Assembly (NCBI GenBank): GCA_030450655.1
Contig: JAKDIE010000070.1
Span: forward strand, 1 to 6,908
Direction of reading: 5' to 3'
DNA: 6,908 nucleotides
Source: Ruaniaceae bacterium
GTDB taxonomy: Bacteria; Actinomycetota; Actinomycetes; Actinomycetales; Actinomycetaceae
In this document: positions 1 through 6,908 of the stretch, piece by piece
Position numbering within the stretch: position 1 is the first letter of the stretch
Layout: the number at the start of each line of letters is the position of its first letter
The notes under the pieces: generated by a model
Told to the model about the DNA's origin: nothing
The model's input: only the letters and a program-made list of their open reading frames with translations
Database searches by the model: none
Made by a program: the position numbers and the translations under genes

Positions 1-304
1 TCCCATGGACGAGTTCAAGGCCCTCCATGATCAGCTCCGCGCCGCACCCGTGACCAATAAGCAATCGCGCGACTATCTACGCGTATTCCTCTCCGGCGCC
101 AACGACGAGGTGCCGGACAAGCAAGGTCGCGTCACCGTCCCCGCTGCGCTACGTACCTACGCAGGGCTGGATCGGGATGTGGCCGTGATTGGCGCCGGAT
201 CGCGCGTGGAGATCTGGGACGCCACCGCATGGCATGAGTACCTCGCCGCGCAAGAAGACGACTACGCGTCGACCGCCGAGGAGGTGATTCCCGGTATCTT
301 CTGA
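1..304 (+). CDS. mraZ: MraZ transcriptional regulator, 3' part (5' end outside the window)
   Basis: This is the C-terminal part of MraZ, the DNA-binding regulator that opens most dcw clusters and in studied bacteria represses or tunes its own operon. The reading frame is open to the left edge: the codon before the ATG at position 5 is CCC, so that Met is probably the internal Met of the family's FPMDEF-like segment and not the start. MraZ is normally about 143 residues, so roughly 42 N-terminal residues with the first SpoVT/AbrB-type half are missing. The visible part has the linker [17 protein letters not shown] and then the second AbrB-like half with [13 protein letters not shown] (residues 38-50 counted from position 5). 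It ends in the typical VEIWD...EEVIPGIF tail. The binding boxes of MraZ normally lie upstream of mraZ and cannot be seen here. The stop is TGA at 302-304. The family call is very secure; only the start is unknown. Confidence 0.96.
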   Translation, partial: PMDEFKALHDQLRAAPVTNKQSRDYLRVFLSGANDEVPDKQGRVTVPAALRTYAGLDRDVAVIGAGSRVEIWDATAWHEYLAAQEDDYASTAEEVIPGIF

Positions 305-367
305 GCCCGCCCGCCAGCGAGGTCTCTCCCCTTGTTCTGTCGCACTTCCCCGGTGACAGACCACGGA

Positions 368-392
368 GGGAGTCCTGGTTGGGAGGGAAGGG
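368..392 (+). other. G-run cluster, possible G-quadruplex
   Basis: Four GGG runs lie at 368-370, 381-383, 385-387 and 390-392, with loops of 10, 1 and 2 bases. They are on the coding strand, so a structure could form in the leader RNA or in the non-template DNA. The first loop is longer than the usual 7-base limit, so this is a relaxed motif, and in GC-rich DNA it may be chance. A role in rsmH expression is only inference. Confidence 0.3.
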
Positions 393-407
393 CCTCTCGA
401 CATTCAC

Positions 408-430
408 CACACGACCACAGCACACGACCA
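408..430 (+). repeat. 10-base perfect direct repeat before the rsmH ribosome binding site
   Basis: CACACGACCA occurs at 408-417 and again at 421-430, separated by CAG, so the copies are 13 bases apart. The last base of the second copy is the first base of the AGGAGGG ribosome binding site. It does not match the TGGGN boxes known for MraZ, on either strand. It could be an operator, an RNA-level element, or a chance duplication. Confidence 0.55.
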
Positions 431-436
431 GGAGGG
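430..436 (+). promoter_or_regulatory. Ribosome binding site that fixes the rsmH start
   Basis: AGGAGGG is a near-perfect Shine-Dalgarno, 6 bases ahead of the GTG at 443. It is the strongest ribosome binding site seen in the window. It favours GTG 443 over the TTG at 332 and over the ATG at 438, which is only 1 base away and reads ATG GTG TGA. Confidence 0.85.
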
Positions 437-442
437 CATGGT

Positions 443-1366
443 GTGAAGGCGACAGCCGATAGGCACGTACCGGTGCTCGTGCAGCGATGCACCGAGTTAC
501 TCGGCACCGCCGCCAACGGTATCGTCGTGGACGCCACGCTTGGAATGGGCGGGCACAGCGAGGCCCTTCTCCGCGCGTACCCGCACCTGACCGTCGTCGG
601 GATTGACCGCGATCTGCGCGCACTCGAACTTGCCGGTGAGCGCCTCGGCCCCTTTGGGAAGCGCTTCCGAGCATTTCACGGGACCTACGATCAGATCTCC
701 GAGGCTGCAGAGCATGCCGACGGCGTGCTGATGGATCTCGGGGTTTCCTCCATGCAGCTCGATGAGGCCGAACGCGGGTTCAGCTATTCCACGGATGCGC
801 CGCTTGACATGCGGATGGACACCTCGACGGGTCGCAGTGCGGCGGAGCTACTCAACACGGCGTCCGCTGCGGAGCTGCGCGAGATTCTCTATCGCTACGG
901 CGAGGAAAAGTTTGCCCCCGCAATCGCCGCACGCATCGTGCGCCAGCGCGAGCTGGAGCCACTCTCGCGCACGAGCGAACTCGCCGAGATCGTGCGTGCG
1001 TCCATTCCGGCCCCGGCGCGGCGAACGGGCGGTAATCCCGCCAAGCGCACGTTCCAAGCGATCCGGGTGGCCGTCAACGACGAACTACGCATCCTGGAGC
1101 GTGCGGTGCCTGCGGCGCTCGAGGTACTAGCACCCGGCGGGCGAATCGTCGTCATGGCCTACCAGTCCCTCGAGGACCGCGTGGTGAAGCGGGTCCTCGC
1201 CCGCGCCACCACATCCCAGACTCCCCACGGACTACCCGTGGACCTTGATACGCCCGATTTCACGCTCCTCACCCGCGGTGCAGAGCGCGCCGATGAGGCA
1301 GAAATCGCCCTTAACCCGCGTGCTGCGTCCGTGCGCCTGCGGGCAGCAGAAAGAAGGACACGATGA
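443..1366 (+). CDS. rsmH: 16S rRNA (cytosine(1402)-N(4))-methyltransferase RsmH (MraW)
   Basis: RsmH uses S-adenosylmethionine to methylate N4 of C1402 in the decoding centre of 16S rRNA; it is a cytoplasmic enzyme almost always found second in dcw clusters. Starting at GTG 443 gives 307 residues, the usual family length of about 310. Visible blocks are the N-terminal HVPVL (8-12), the SAM-binding [10 protein letters not shown] (30-39), the acidic IDRD (54-57), [10 protein letters not shown] (98-107), [16 protein letters not shown] (111-126), [19 protein letters not shown] (152-170), [11 protein letters not shown] (239-249) and the C-terminal [14 protein letters not shown] (291-304). The AYQSLED block replaces the commoner SFHSLED; I believe Gln at this place also occurs in other actinobacterial RsmH proteins. 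The start is set by AGGAGGG 6 bases upstream, and residues encoded ahead of it (332-442) are low in family likeness. The stop overlaps the ftsL start as ATGA. Confidence 0.97.
   Translation: MKATADRHVPVLVQRCTELLGTAANGIVVDATLGMGGHSEALLRAYPHLTVVGIDRDLRALELAGERLGPFGKRFRAFHGTYDQISEAAEHADGVLMDLGVSSMQLDEAERGFSYSTDAPLDMRMDTSTGRSAAELLNTASAAELREILYRYGEEKFAPAIAARIVRQRELEPLSRTSELAEIVRASIPAPARRTGGNPAKRTFQAIRVAVNDELRILERAVPAALEVLAPGGRIVVMAYQSLEDRVVKRVLARATTSQTPHGLPVDLDTPDFTLLTRGAERADEAEIALNPRAASVRLRAAERRTR
1353..1358 (+). promoter_or_regulatory. Ribosome binding site of ftsL
   Basis: GAAGGA lies 4 bases ahead of the ATG at 1363, inside the last codons of rsmH. The wider purine stretch (AGAAAGAAGGA) resembles an extended anti-16S match with one base changed. 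Together with the ATGA overlap it supports 1363 as the start. Confidence 0.6.
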
Positions 1367-1752
1367 GTACCTTGCCCCGCACCGTCGTCGCCGCGCCGCT
1401 ACCACGCCCCCGTACGCGCCCACGGCTGGAGGTGGTGCGCGCACCGGAGACCTCCCGCTCGGTGGTTCCCTTCCTTGTTGGCTGTGTCCTCGTGCTTCTC
1501 GCCGCACTCGTGGCCGCACTCATCCTCAACACCTCGATGGCAGTCGCCTCATACTCGATCCACGCGGGAAAGAGTGAGCTCGCCGTGCTCACGGAGATCG
1601 GAGATCAACTCGCCGAGAAGTCCGAGTCTCTCGCCTCGCCGTCGCAGCTCCAGAATCGGGCCGCTGCGCTCGGTATGGTTCCCGCAGAGGCGACGCTATA
1701 TCTGTCGGTCGCCACCGGGAGCATTCTGGGCACGGCGGAAGAGGGGAATTGA
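1363..1752 (+). CDS. ftsL: FtsL-like bitopic division protein
   Basis: This is a 129-residue protein with the layout of FtsL. A basic, proline-rich cytoplasmic tail (1-33) is followed by one hydrophobic membrane segment (about 34-56, rich in V, L, A) and an outer part with a short heptad-like helix (about 68-91). The end carries [19 protein letters not shown] (98-116), matching the LGMVPA-type tail common in FtsL proteins. FtsL pairs with FtsB/DivIC and FtsQ/DivIB and activates the FtsW-FtsI septal synthase. FtsL sequences diverge strongly, so the call rests on topology, the LGMVP tail and position between rsmH and ftsI, where actinobacterial ftsL normally sits. The ATG overlaps the rsmH stop (ATGA), and the stop overlaps the ftsI start (TTGA). 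A lineage-specific protein with the same topology is the only alternative I would consider. Confidence 0.82.
   Translation: MSTLPRTVVAAPLPRPRTRPRLEVVRAPETSRSVVPFLVGCVLVLLAALVAALILNTSMAVASYSIHAGKSELAVLTEIGDQLAEKSESLASPSQLQNRAAALGMVPAEATLYLSVATGSILGTAEEGN
1741..1746 (+). promoter_or_regulatory. Weak ribosome binding site of ftsI
   Basis: GAGGGG (within GGAAGAGGGG, 1737-1746) precedes the TTG at 1749 by a short gap of 2-4 bases. It is about 20 bases from the only nearby ATG (1767), too far to serve it well. This supports the TTG start, with coupling from ftsL as the likely main driver. Confidence 0.45.
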
Positions 1753-3518
1753 ACTCGGCCTTACACATGCGCCAGCGGCGTAACACGATCGGGATCATCT
1801 TCCTGGTCGTGTTTGTTGGCATTGCCGCACGGCTCGTCTTCATCCAGGGGGTCCAGGGTTCCGAGCTCGCCGCCGAGGCGCGCGAGAACAGGCTCCGCAC
1901 GTACACGATCACCGCGCCGCGCGGCGACATCATTGACATCGACGGTGAACTTCTCGCCACGTCGACCGTACGCTACAACGTCGCCGTCAATCAGAAGAAA
2001 GTTGCCGGATTCATCCTGAAGGACGACGACGGCACCGTGATCGATACGGGAGCTTCGGCTGCCTCAGATCTCCTCGCACCGATCCTTGGGCGGGATCCCG
2101 CTGAGCTGGGTGCGCAGATGGTGGGAGACGCAACATGGGTGTATCTCAAGAAGGGCATTGAGCCCTCCGTGTGGCGGGAAATCCGCGCGCTGGGGATCGT
2201 TGGCATTGAGCCCGAACGCGTCACAGATCGCCTGTACCCGAACGGGAATACCGCTGGAAACTTGATTGGGTACGTTGGCGTGGACGGCGAGCCACTCGCG
2301 GGCATCGAGTACCGGTTTAACGATGCGCTCACCGGAACCGACGGATCCGAGACGGTCGAGATCGGCGCGGGCGGGCAGGTGATTCCCACCGGAACGAATG
2401 ACACCGTCGAATCGGTCCCGGGAGGGACCGTGCAACTCACGATCAACCGTGATATCCAGTTCGCCGCACAGCAGGCCGCCGACGAGACGACAGCAAAGTA
2501 CGGGGCACAGTGGACAGGCGTCGCGGTGCAAGACTTGACGACCGGCGGGCTCGTGGTCCTCGCCGAATCAGGGATGGTGGACCCGGCGAACCCCACTGAC
2601 ACGCCAGCCGCGGCGCGCAATACGGTCCGTTCGGTCAGCTCTCCGTATGAGCCGGGCTCAACGGGCAAGCTCGTGACGATCTCGGCCGCTATCAATGAGG
2701 GTCTCGTGGACCCACTGAGTACCCTCGAGGTATCTACTCCGCAAACCATCGATGGACAGACCTTCAAGGACCCCGTTGAGCACCCCACACAGATCATGAC
2801 GACGGCGGGAATCCTCGCGGAATCATCCAATGTCGGCACCGTGCTGATCGGCAATCACATGAGCGACGCCGAGCGGTACGAGTACATTCGTTCCTTTGGG
2901 TTCGGATCTCTCACAGGGATCGAACTTGCGGGCGAGAGCGCGGGCATTCTCTATCCGTCGGATCAATGGGATGGACGCACGCGCATGGCGACGATGTTCG
3001 GACAGGGCTACGCCGTGACTCTGGTTCAGAACGTCGCGATGGTTGCCGCGATTGGGAACGGTGGCGTGTACCAGAGCCCATACATCGTGGAACGGACCAT
3101 CGCAGCCGACGGCACCGCGACTGTTCCAGAGCGCGCCGAGACGCATCAGGTCATCTCTCCGGAGGCCGCCGAAACCATGCTGTCGATGATGGAAGGGGTG
3201 GTCCACGAGGACAGCACCGGACCCAAGGCCGCGATCGAGGGCTACCGGGTGGCGGGAAAGACCGGAACGGCCCAGACGGCGGACGCAAGCGGCGCGCTCA
3301 CCCAGACGGTTGCGAACTTTGTGGGTGTGGTCCCGGCCGATAATCCGCGCTTCGCGGTCGCCGTGGTCGTCTACAAACCGCAATCGGGATTCTACGGCGG
3401 TACCATCGCGGCCCCCATCTTCCACGATATTGCGGAGTTTGCCCTCCATACTTATGGGGTGGAGCCCTCCAGTGGAGAGGCGCCGCTGTTCCCGTGGATA
3501 ATTGGGGAGGACGAATGA
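1749..3518 (+). CDS. ftsI: Septal peptidoglycan transpeptidase FtsI (PBP2b/PBP3 class B)
   Basis: FtsI is the class B penicillin-binding protein that cross-links septal peptidoglycan together with FtsW, outside the membrane. From TTG 1749 it has 589 residues: a short cytoplasmic tail, one membrane anchor (about 13-33), a pedestal/dimerisation region starting with APRGDIIDIDGELLA (56-70), and a transpeptidase domain (about 255-565). All three catalytic motifs are present: SxxK as S304-T-G-K307 in YEPGSTGKLVT, SxN as S359-S-N361, and KTG at 504-506 in VAGKTGTAQ. No PASTA repeats follow; the protein stops soon after the domain. In the pedestal motif the usual DRNG reads DIDG, a mild departure. 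The start is uncertain between TTG 1749, which gives a TTGA overlap with ftsL and a nearby GAGGGG, and ATG 1767, which would shorten the tail by six residues. I prefer 1749. The stop overlaps murF by 4 bases; murE, which often follows ftsI in actinobacteria, is absent. Confidence 0.97.
   Translation: MNSALHMRQRRNTIGIIFLVVFVGIAARLVFIQGVQGSELAAEARENRLRTYTITAPRGDIIDIDGELLATSTVRYNVAVNQKKVAGFILKDDDGTVIDTGASAASDLLAPILGRDPAELGAQMVGDATWVYLKKGIEPSVWREIRALGIVGIEPERVTDRLYPNGNTAGNLIGYVGVDGEPLAGIEYRFNDALTGTDGSETVEIGAGGQVIPTGTNDTVESVPGGTVQLTINRDIQFAAQQAADETTAKYGAQWTGVAVQDLTTGGLVVLAESGMVDPANPTDTPAAARNTVRSVSSPYEPGSTGKLVTISAAINEGLVDPLSTLEVSTPQTIDGQTFKDPVEHPTQIMTTAGILAESSNVGTVLIGNHMSDAERYEYIRSFGFGSLTGIELAGESAGILYPSDQWDGRTRMATMFGQGYAVTLVQNVAMVAAIGNGGVYQSPYIVERTIAADGTATVPERAETHQVISPEAAETMLSMMEGVVHEDSTGPKAAIEGYRVAGKTGTAQTADASGALTQTVANFVGVVPADNPRFAVAVVVYKPQSGFYGGTIAAPIFHDIAEFALHTYGVEPSSGEAPLFPWIIGEDE
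3504..3510 (+). promoter_or_regulatory. Ribosome binding site that fixes the murF start
   Basis: GGGGAGG ends 4 bases before the ATG at 3515, within the last codons of ftsI. It favours this ATG over the in-frame GTG at 3494 and gives an N-terminus, [12 protein letters not shown], that matches the MurF family. Confidence 0.7.
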
Positions 3519-4843
3519 AACTGAGCCGTATCGCCCACATTGTGGGGGGAGAGCTCCTCGGCGCCGATGCCGAGGCCTCGGTTGAGACCGTGATCGATTC
3601 CCGTGAGACGCCGCAGCGAGGTCTCTTCGCCGCACTACCCGGTGAGCGCGTGGATGGGCACGAGTTCGTCACTACCGCGCTTGATGCGGGCGCCGCGGCG
3701 GCACTCGTGAGCCGCCCCATCGAGGCGCGGCCAGTGATCCTGGTGGACGACGTCCCGCGGGCGATGGGAGTGCTCGCCGCCCACCACGTGGCCACACATC
3801 GAGAGCACCTCACCGTGATCGCCGTGACGGGCTCGATGGGAAAGACCACCACCAAAGACCTGCTCGAGGGGATCCTCCCAGAGCGGAGCGTGGTCACCGC
3901 CAAGTCCTACAACAACGAACTGGGAATGCCCGTCACGGCGCTGCGAGTGACGGATTCGACGCCCTACCTTGTTCTCGAGATGGGGGCGGACAAGAGGGGC
4001 GATCTGGACTATCTCACGTCTCTCGTAGCGCCCGATATTGCAGTCGTTCTCGCCGTGGGAAGCGCACATCTCGAGAAATTCGGCGACGTCGAGGCGGTGG
4101 CTGATGCGAAGGCCGAACTGGTCCGCGGTCTTGCTCCCGGCGGAACGGCCGTCCTCAACGCCGCCGATCCGCGCGTTGCCGCGATGGCCACGCTGGCCCG
4201 CTCTGTGCTCTTCTTCGGAGAAGGATCTGGCATTCGCGCTGAGAATGTGAGTCTCGACGACTCCGACCGTGCGTCCTTCGAACTCATTACCCCTGCGGGC
4301 TCCGCCAGGGTCTCACTCGGACTTGTGGGTGCGCACCACATCACGAATGCTCTCGCTGCGGCGGCAGCAGCCCTCACCGCAGGCATATCGGTCACGCAGA
4401 TCGCGGCTGGGCTCACGGGGCGCACCGCGCTGAGCCCACACCGCATGAATCTCGTTGAACGGCCCGACGGCGTCCTCGTCATCGATGACTCGTACAACGC
4501 CAACCCGCAGTCCATGTCCGCAGGTATCGATGTCCTCGCCCGCCTTGGACGGGACCGCCGGACCATCGCGGTCCTCGGCCCCATGCTCGAACTGGGGGAG
4601 GCGTCCGAATCCGAGCACCGCGCGATCGGCGAGAAGATCGCCACACTGGGTATCGACGTCGTCCATCTCTTGGGAGAGACAGCAGCCACCATCGCGCCGC
4701 CGGGGGTGGAGACGCACGTCCACCAGGATCTTGACGGCGTGCGTGCCGCGCTCGCCGAGCAGGTACGCTCGGGCGACGTGATCTTGTTCAAATCCTCGAA
4801 CGGTGCGCGCCTCCACGAGGTCGCGGATGAGTGGGCCTCATGA
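3515..4843 (+). CDS. murF: UDP-N-acetylmuramoyl-tripeptide--D-alanyl-D-alanine ligase MurF
   Basis: MurF joins D-Ala-D-Ala to the UDP-MurNAc-tripeptide using ATP, the last cytoplasmic step of the nucleotide precursor. The protein is 442 residues, normal for a single MurF, so it is not a MurE-MurF fusion. Domain 1 has the uridine-binding [22 protein letters not shown] (28-49). The central ATPase domain has the P-loop [11 protein letters not shown] (105-115), NNELGMP (133-139), [14 protein letters not shown] (155-168), AHLEKFG (184-190) and K199 in DAKAEL, which is probably the carbamylated lysine. The third domain has [11 protein letters not shown] (324-334) and FKSSNGARL (425-433). NNELG and DSYNANP separate it from MurE, and I see no MurE-type motif for the third amino acid. 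ATG 3515 overlaps the ftsI stop (ATGA), and the TGA at 4841-4843 overlaps mraY. The specificity for D-Ala-D-Ala is inferred from the family. Confidence 0.97.
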   Translation: MKLSRIAHIVGGELLGADAEASVETVIDSRETPQRGLFAALPGERVDGHEFVTTALDAGAAAALVSRPIEARPVILVDDVPRAMGVLAAHHVATHREHLTVIAVTGSMGKTTTKDLLEGILPERSVVTAKSYNNELGMPVTALRVTDSTPYLVLEMGADKRGDLDYLTSLVAPDIAVVLAVGSAHLEKFGDVEAVADAKAELVRGLAPGGTAVLNAADPRVAAMATLARSVLFFGEGSGIRAENVSLDDSDRASFELITPAGSARVSLGLVGAHHITNALAAAAAALTAGISVTQIAAGLTGRTALSPHRMNLVERPDGVLVIDDSYNANPQSMSAGIDVLARLGRDRRTIAVLGPMLELGEASESEHRAIGEKIATLGIDVVHLLGETAATIAPPGVETHVHQDLDGVRAALAEQVRSGDVILFKSSNGARLHEVADEWAS

Positions 4844-5928
4844 TTTCGATTCTCCTCGGCGCCGCGATCGGACTCGTCGTCACCCTCCTGGGGACACCCG
4901 TCTTCCGTCGTTTCCTCATCAAGCAGAACTACGGTCAGTTCATCCGCCAAGATGGACCGACCTCGCACCTGACCAAGCGCGGCACGCCCACGATGGGTGG
5001 GGTGGTCATCATCTTGGCCGCGACTCTCGGATACCTGGGTGGCAACCTCCTCACGGGAAAGATGCCGGACGCCTCGGGTCTGCTCGTGCTGTACCTGATC
5101 GTGGGCCTCGGGCTCATCGGATTCCTCGACGATTACATCAAGATCTCCCGCCAGCGCTCCCTTGGGCTGAACGCAATTGGGAAGATCATTGGGCAAGCCT
5201 TCGTCGGCATCTCGTGGGCCTGGCTGGCGCTCCAGTTCCCGAACGAGAACCTGCGGCGGCCGGCATCCACGCAGATCTCAGTGGTGCGAGATACGGGCCT
5301 CGATCTTGCCCAGTGGGGCCTCCTGCTCGGCGTGATCCTATTCATCGTCTGGGCGAACTTCTTGATTACCGCGTGGTCGAACGCCGTGAACATCACCGAT
5401 GGCCTCGACGGGCTTGCGACCGGCGCCTCGATGTTCGTGTTTGCGGGGTACACCATCATCACTCTCTGGCAGTCGAACCAGTCGTGCCAGTATCTCGCCG
5501 AACCGGGCCTGAACTGCTATGAAGTGCGAGATCCGCGCGATCTCGCGATCATGTGCGCGGCGCTCGCGGGAGCTTGCGTGGGCTTCCTCTGGTGGAATGC
5601 CTCTCCGGCGCAGATCTTCATGGGGGATACCGGGTCACTGGCGCTCGGTGGCGCGTTGGCCGGAATCTCGATTCTTACCCGCACGGAGTTCCTCGCGGTT
5701 ATCCTCGGCGGACTGTTCGTGATCATCGTGATGAGCGACGTAATCCAGATCGGCTACTTCAAGCTCTCCGGGGGTAAGCGCGTGTTCCTGATGGCACCCC
5801 TCCACCACCACTTCGAACTGAAAGGCTGGGGTGAGGTTACGATCGTGATCCGGTTCTGGCTGATCGCCGCCTTGTGTGTTGCGTTGGCGGTGGCATTGTT
5901 CTACGCCGAATGGTTGGCGACGGTATGA
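4840..5928 (+). CDS. mraY: Phospho-N-acetylmuramoyl-pentapeptide-transferase MraY (lipid I synthase)
   Basis: MraY is an integral membrane enzyme that transfers phospho-MurNAc-pentapeptide from UDP to undecaprenyl phosphate, making lipid I. From ATG 4840 it has 362 residues, close to the usual 360, with many hydrophobic stretches consistent with the family's ten helices. Conserved cytoplasmic blocks are [18 protein letters not shown] (37-54), DDYIK (D97, D98, K101), [12 protein letters not shown] (181-192), [11 protein letters not shown] (261-271, with the metal-binding Asp at 263) and [12 protein letters not shown] (319-330, with the HHH motif at 322-324). An outer loop near 215-235 has two Cys (216 and 226) before [12 protein letters not shown] at 4831 would add three residues and has GAGG 10 bases upstream; I chose the ATG because it gives the ATGA overlap shared by its neighbours. 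Neither start has a strong ribosome binding site, so translation probably depends on coupling to murF. Confidence 0.97.
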   Translation: MISILLGAAIGLVVTLLGTPVFRRFLIKQNYGQFIRQDGPTSHLTKRGTPTMGGVVIILAATLGYLGGNLLTGKMPDASGLLVLYLIVGLGLIGFLDDYIKISRQRSLGLNAIGKIIGQAFVGISWAWLALQFPNENLRRPASTQISVVRDTGLDLAQWGLLLGVILFIVWANFLITAWSNAVNITDGLDGLATGASMFVFAGYTIITLWQSNQSCQYLAEPGLNCYEVRDPRDLAIMCAALAGACVGFLWWNASPAQIFMGDTGSLALGGALAGISILTRTEFLAVILGGLFVIIVMSDVIQIGYFKLSGGKRVFLMAPLHHHFELKGWGEVTIVIRFWLIAALCVALAVALFYAEWLATV

Positions 5929-6908
5929 GGTTCGCAGTGATGGGCCTGGGGCTCTCGGGAATCGCCGCGATGGACGTCCTGACCTCCCGCGGTGCCCGCG
6001 TGCGCGGCTTCGACGCACGCGAGGGGGCGATCGATTCTCTGCGTGGGTCGGGCTGGATTCTCCACGCCGACGACGACCCCACGCGCCTGGCAGAGGCAGT
6101 GCTGGCGGACACGGATGTGGTGGTCATCTCGCCTGGGATTCCGAGCGCGGCCCCCATCTACGCACTCGCCGCCCAGCGCGGAATCGCGGTCTGGAGTGAG
6201 GTGGAACTCGCATGGCGCGTGCGCGCGGGCGCCACTGCGGGACACGCCGCCCCGTGGCTCGCCGTCACCGGCACAAATGGCAAGACCACCACAGTTACCA
6301 TGGCGTCCACGATCCTTCGGGCCGCCGGAATCAACGCACCCACGGTGGGCAACGTCGGCACGCCCATCGTCGAGGTTGCGGCACGCGGGGGAGTGGACGC
6401 CCTCGTGGTGGAACTGTCCAGTTTCCAACTCCACTCCACGCACACGATCTCCCCGCTCGCCTCCGTGTGCCTCAACATCGCAGAGGATCACCTTGACTGG
6501 CACCAAGGCTTCGCGAACTATGTTGCCGCCAAGGCAAAGGTCTATGAGCGCACCCAGGTTGCGTGCATCTACACCGACACCGTGACCAGGCGCATGGTGG
6601 AAGAGGCCGACGTCGTCGCGGGAGCCCGCGCTGTTGGCACCAGTGTGGGAATCCCTGGACCCGGCGACATCGGGTGTGTGGAGGACATGATCATCGATCG
6701 GGCCTTTGCCTCGCCGGCTGTGGAGCTTGCGCGACTCGCCGATTTCACCACATACGCGAATCTGCCCGGGCACGTGCTCTCGAACGGGATTGTGGCCAGC
6801 GCGCTCGCGCGCGCTTACGGGGTTGAGCCTGAGGCGATCCGTGACGGGCTGCGGGCGTTTCATCCCGTGGCGCACCGGATCGAGGTGGTCGCAGAGGTGA
6901 ATGGCGTC
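5925..6908 (+). CDS. murD: UDP-N-acetylmuramoylalanine--D-glutamate ligase MurD, 5' part (runs off the window)
   Basis: MurD adds D-glutamate to UDP-MurNAc-L-Ala using ATP in the cytoplasm. The frame is open from ATG 5925 to the right edge: 328 codons with no stop, against about 450-480 residues for the family, so most of the third domain is missing. Visible parts are the N-terminal Rossmann-like segment [18 protein letters not shown] (2-19), SPGIP (69-73), the P-loop TGTNGKTTT (115-123), GNVGTP (142-147), ELSSFQLH (163-170), [10 protein letters not shown] (184-193) and [10 protein letters not shown] (199-208), where K203 matches the carbamylated Lys of E. coli MurD. LPGHVLSN (280-287) and FHPVAHRIE (312-320) lead into the ligand-binding third domain. 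The ATG overlaps the mraY stop (ATGA) and has no clear ribosome binding site of its own, so coupling to mraY is likely. The expected next genes are ftsW, murG and murC, outside this window. Confidence 0.97.
   Translation, partial: MRFAVMGLGLSGIAAMDVLTSRGARVRGFDAREGAIDSLRGSGWILHADDDPTRLAEAVLADTDVVVISPGIPSAAPIYALAAQRGIAVWSEVELAWRVRAGATAGHAAPWLAVTGTNGKTTTVTMASTILRAAGINAPTVGNVGTPIVEVAARGGVDALVVELSSFQLHSTHTISPLASVCLNIAEDHLDWHQGFANYVAAKAKVYERTQVACIYTDTVTRRMVEEADVVAGARAVGTSVGIPGPGDIGCVEDMIIDRAFASPAVELARLADFTTYANLPGHVLSNGIVASALARAYGVEPEAIRDGLRAFHPVAHRIEVVAEVNGV

Larger units (their letters stand above)
305..442 (+). other. mraZ-rsmH intergenic gap (138 bases)
   Basis: This is the only non-coding stretch of any size in the window. 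I see no convincing -35/-10 pair and no hairpin followed by a T-run, so it is neither a clear promoter nor a clear terminator; read-through from mraZ into rsmH is the simplest reading. It contains a G-run cluster (368-392), a 10-base direct repeat (408-417 and 421-430) and the rsmH ribosome binding site (430-436). The rsmH frame stays open upstream to a TTG at 332, but that extension does not look like RsmH, so I treat it as untranslated leader. Confidence 0.7.

Noticed and set aside
305..360. Rho-independent terminator after mraZ
   Set aside because: No stable hairpin followed by a T-run is visible, and the operon context favours read-through.
380..392. TGGGA/GGGAA runs read as MraZ binding boxes
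   Set aside because: MraZ boxes are TGGGN units repeated at a regular spacing of about 10 bases upstream of mraZ. Here only one TGGGA is present and the other runs are out of phase.
332..442. N-terminal extension of rsmH back to a TTG at 332
   Set aside because: The extra 37 residues do not resemble RsmH. The TTG has no good ribosome binding site, while GTG 443 has AGGAGGG 6 bases upstream and gives the normal family length.
438..446. Two-codon ORF ATG GTG TGA whose stop overlaps the rsmH GTG as GTGA
   Set aside because: It copies the 4-base overlap seen at the other junctions, but the ATG is only 1 base from the Shine-Dalgarno, too close for initiation. It is most likely chance.
1149..1192. 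Loss of a catalytic residue in RsmH (QSLED in place of HSLED)
   Set aside because: All other RsmH motifs are intact. Gln at this position seems to occur in other actinobacterial RsmH proteins, so I do not read it as inactivation.
1991..2854. Minus-strand open frame (287 codons) antisense to ftsI
   Set aside because: It is an antisense shadow of an intact transpeptidase gene, with no recognisable domain and no ribosome binding site that I could see.
4009..5196. Long minus-strand open frame (395 codons) antisense to murF and mraY
   Set aside because: It has no family resemblance, low-complexity composition rich in R, S, P and A, and lies opposite two clear conserved genes. Such antisense frames are expected in GC-rich codon-biased DNA.
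5901..6875. Minus-strand open frame (324 codons) antisense to murD
   Set aside because: It is opposite a clear murD with all its motifs. The predicted protein is rich in R, G, H and A with no domain, which is typical of GC-rich shadow frames.

Overview
The window is a GC-rich piece of the division and cell wall (dcw) cluster of an actinobacterium, all on the + strand. The visible order is mraZ (3' part), rsmH/mraW, ftsL, ftsI/pbpB, murF, mraY, murD (5' part). Three things point to Actinomycetota: the base composition and codon use, the actinobacterial look of the proteins (for example the MraZ C-terminal half, the KSSNG block of MurF and the C...CYEVRDP loop of MraY), and the FtsL-FtsI pair lying between rsmH and the mur genes. 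Because murE is absent between ftsI and murF, I would guess a relative of Actinomycetaceae or Bifidobacteriaceae rather than Mycobacterium, Corynebacterium or Streptomyces. That guess is inference and is not proven by this sequence.

Layout. Bases 1-304 hold the C-terminal 100 codons or so of mraZ. Bases 305-442 are the only real intergenic gap. It has a cluster of G-runs and a perfect 10-base direct repeat next to the rsmH Shine-Dalgarno. From 443 to the right edge the DNA is one unbroken run of coding sequence: rsmH (443-1366), ftsL (1363-1752), ftsI (1749-3518), murF (3515-4843), mraY (4840-5928) and murD (5925 to beyond 6908). With the starts chosen here, each of the five junctions is a 4-base start/stop overlap (ATGA four times, TTGA once). 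This implies one polycistronic message with translational coupling.

How the genes work together. MraZ is the cluster's transcriptional regulator, and RsmH methylates 16S rRNA. FtsL and FtsI belong to the septal peptidoglycan machine: FtsL is a bitopic scaffold/activator and FtsI the transpeptidase. MurD and MurF are cytoplasmic ligases that add D-Glu and D-Ala-D-Ala to the UDP-MurNAc peptide. MraY then moves phospho-MurNAc-pentapeptide onto the lipid carrier to make lipid I. The step between MurD and MurF (MurE, addition of the third residue) has no gene here and must be encoded elsewhere.

I found no mobile element, CRISPR array, tRNA, rRNA, prophage or defence genes, and no sign of an undescribed system. 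The points worth a second look are the missing murE, the uniform overlap architecture with a TTG start for ftsI, and the small structured gap before rsmH.
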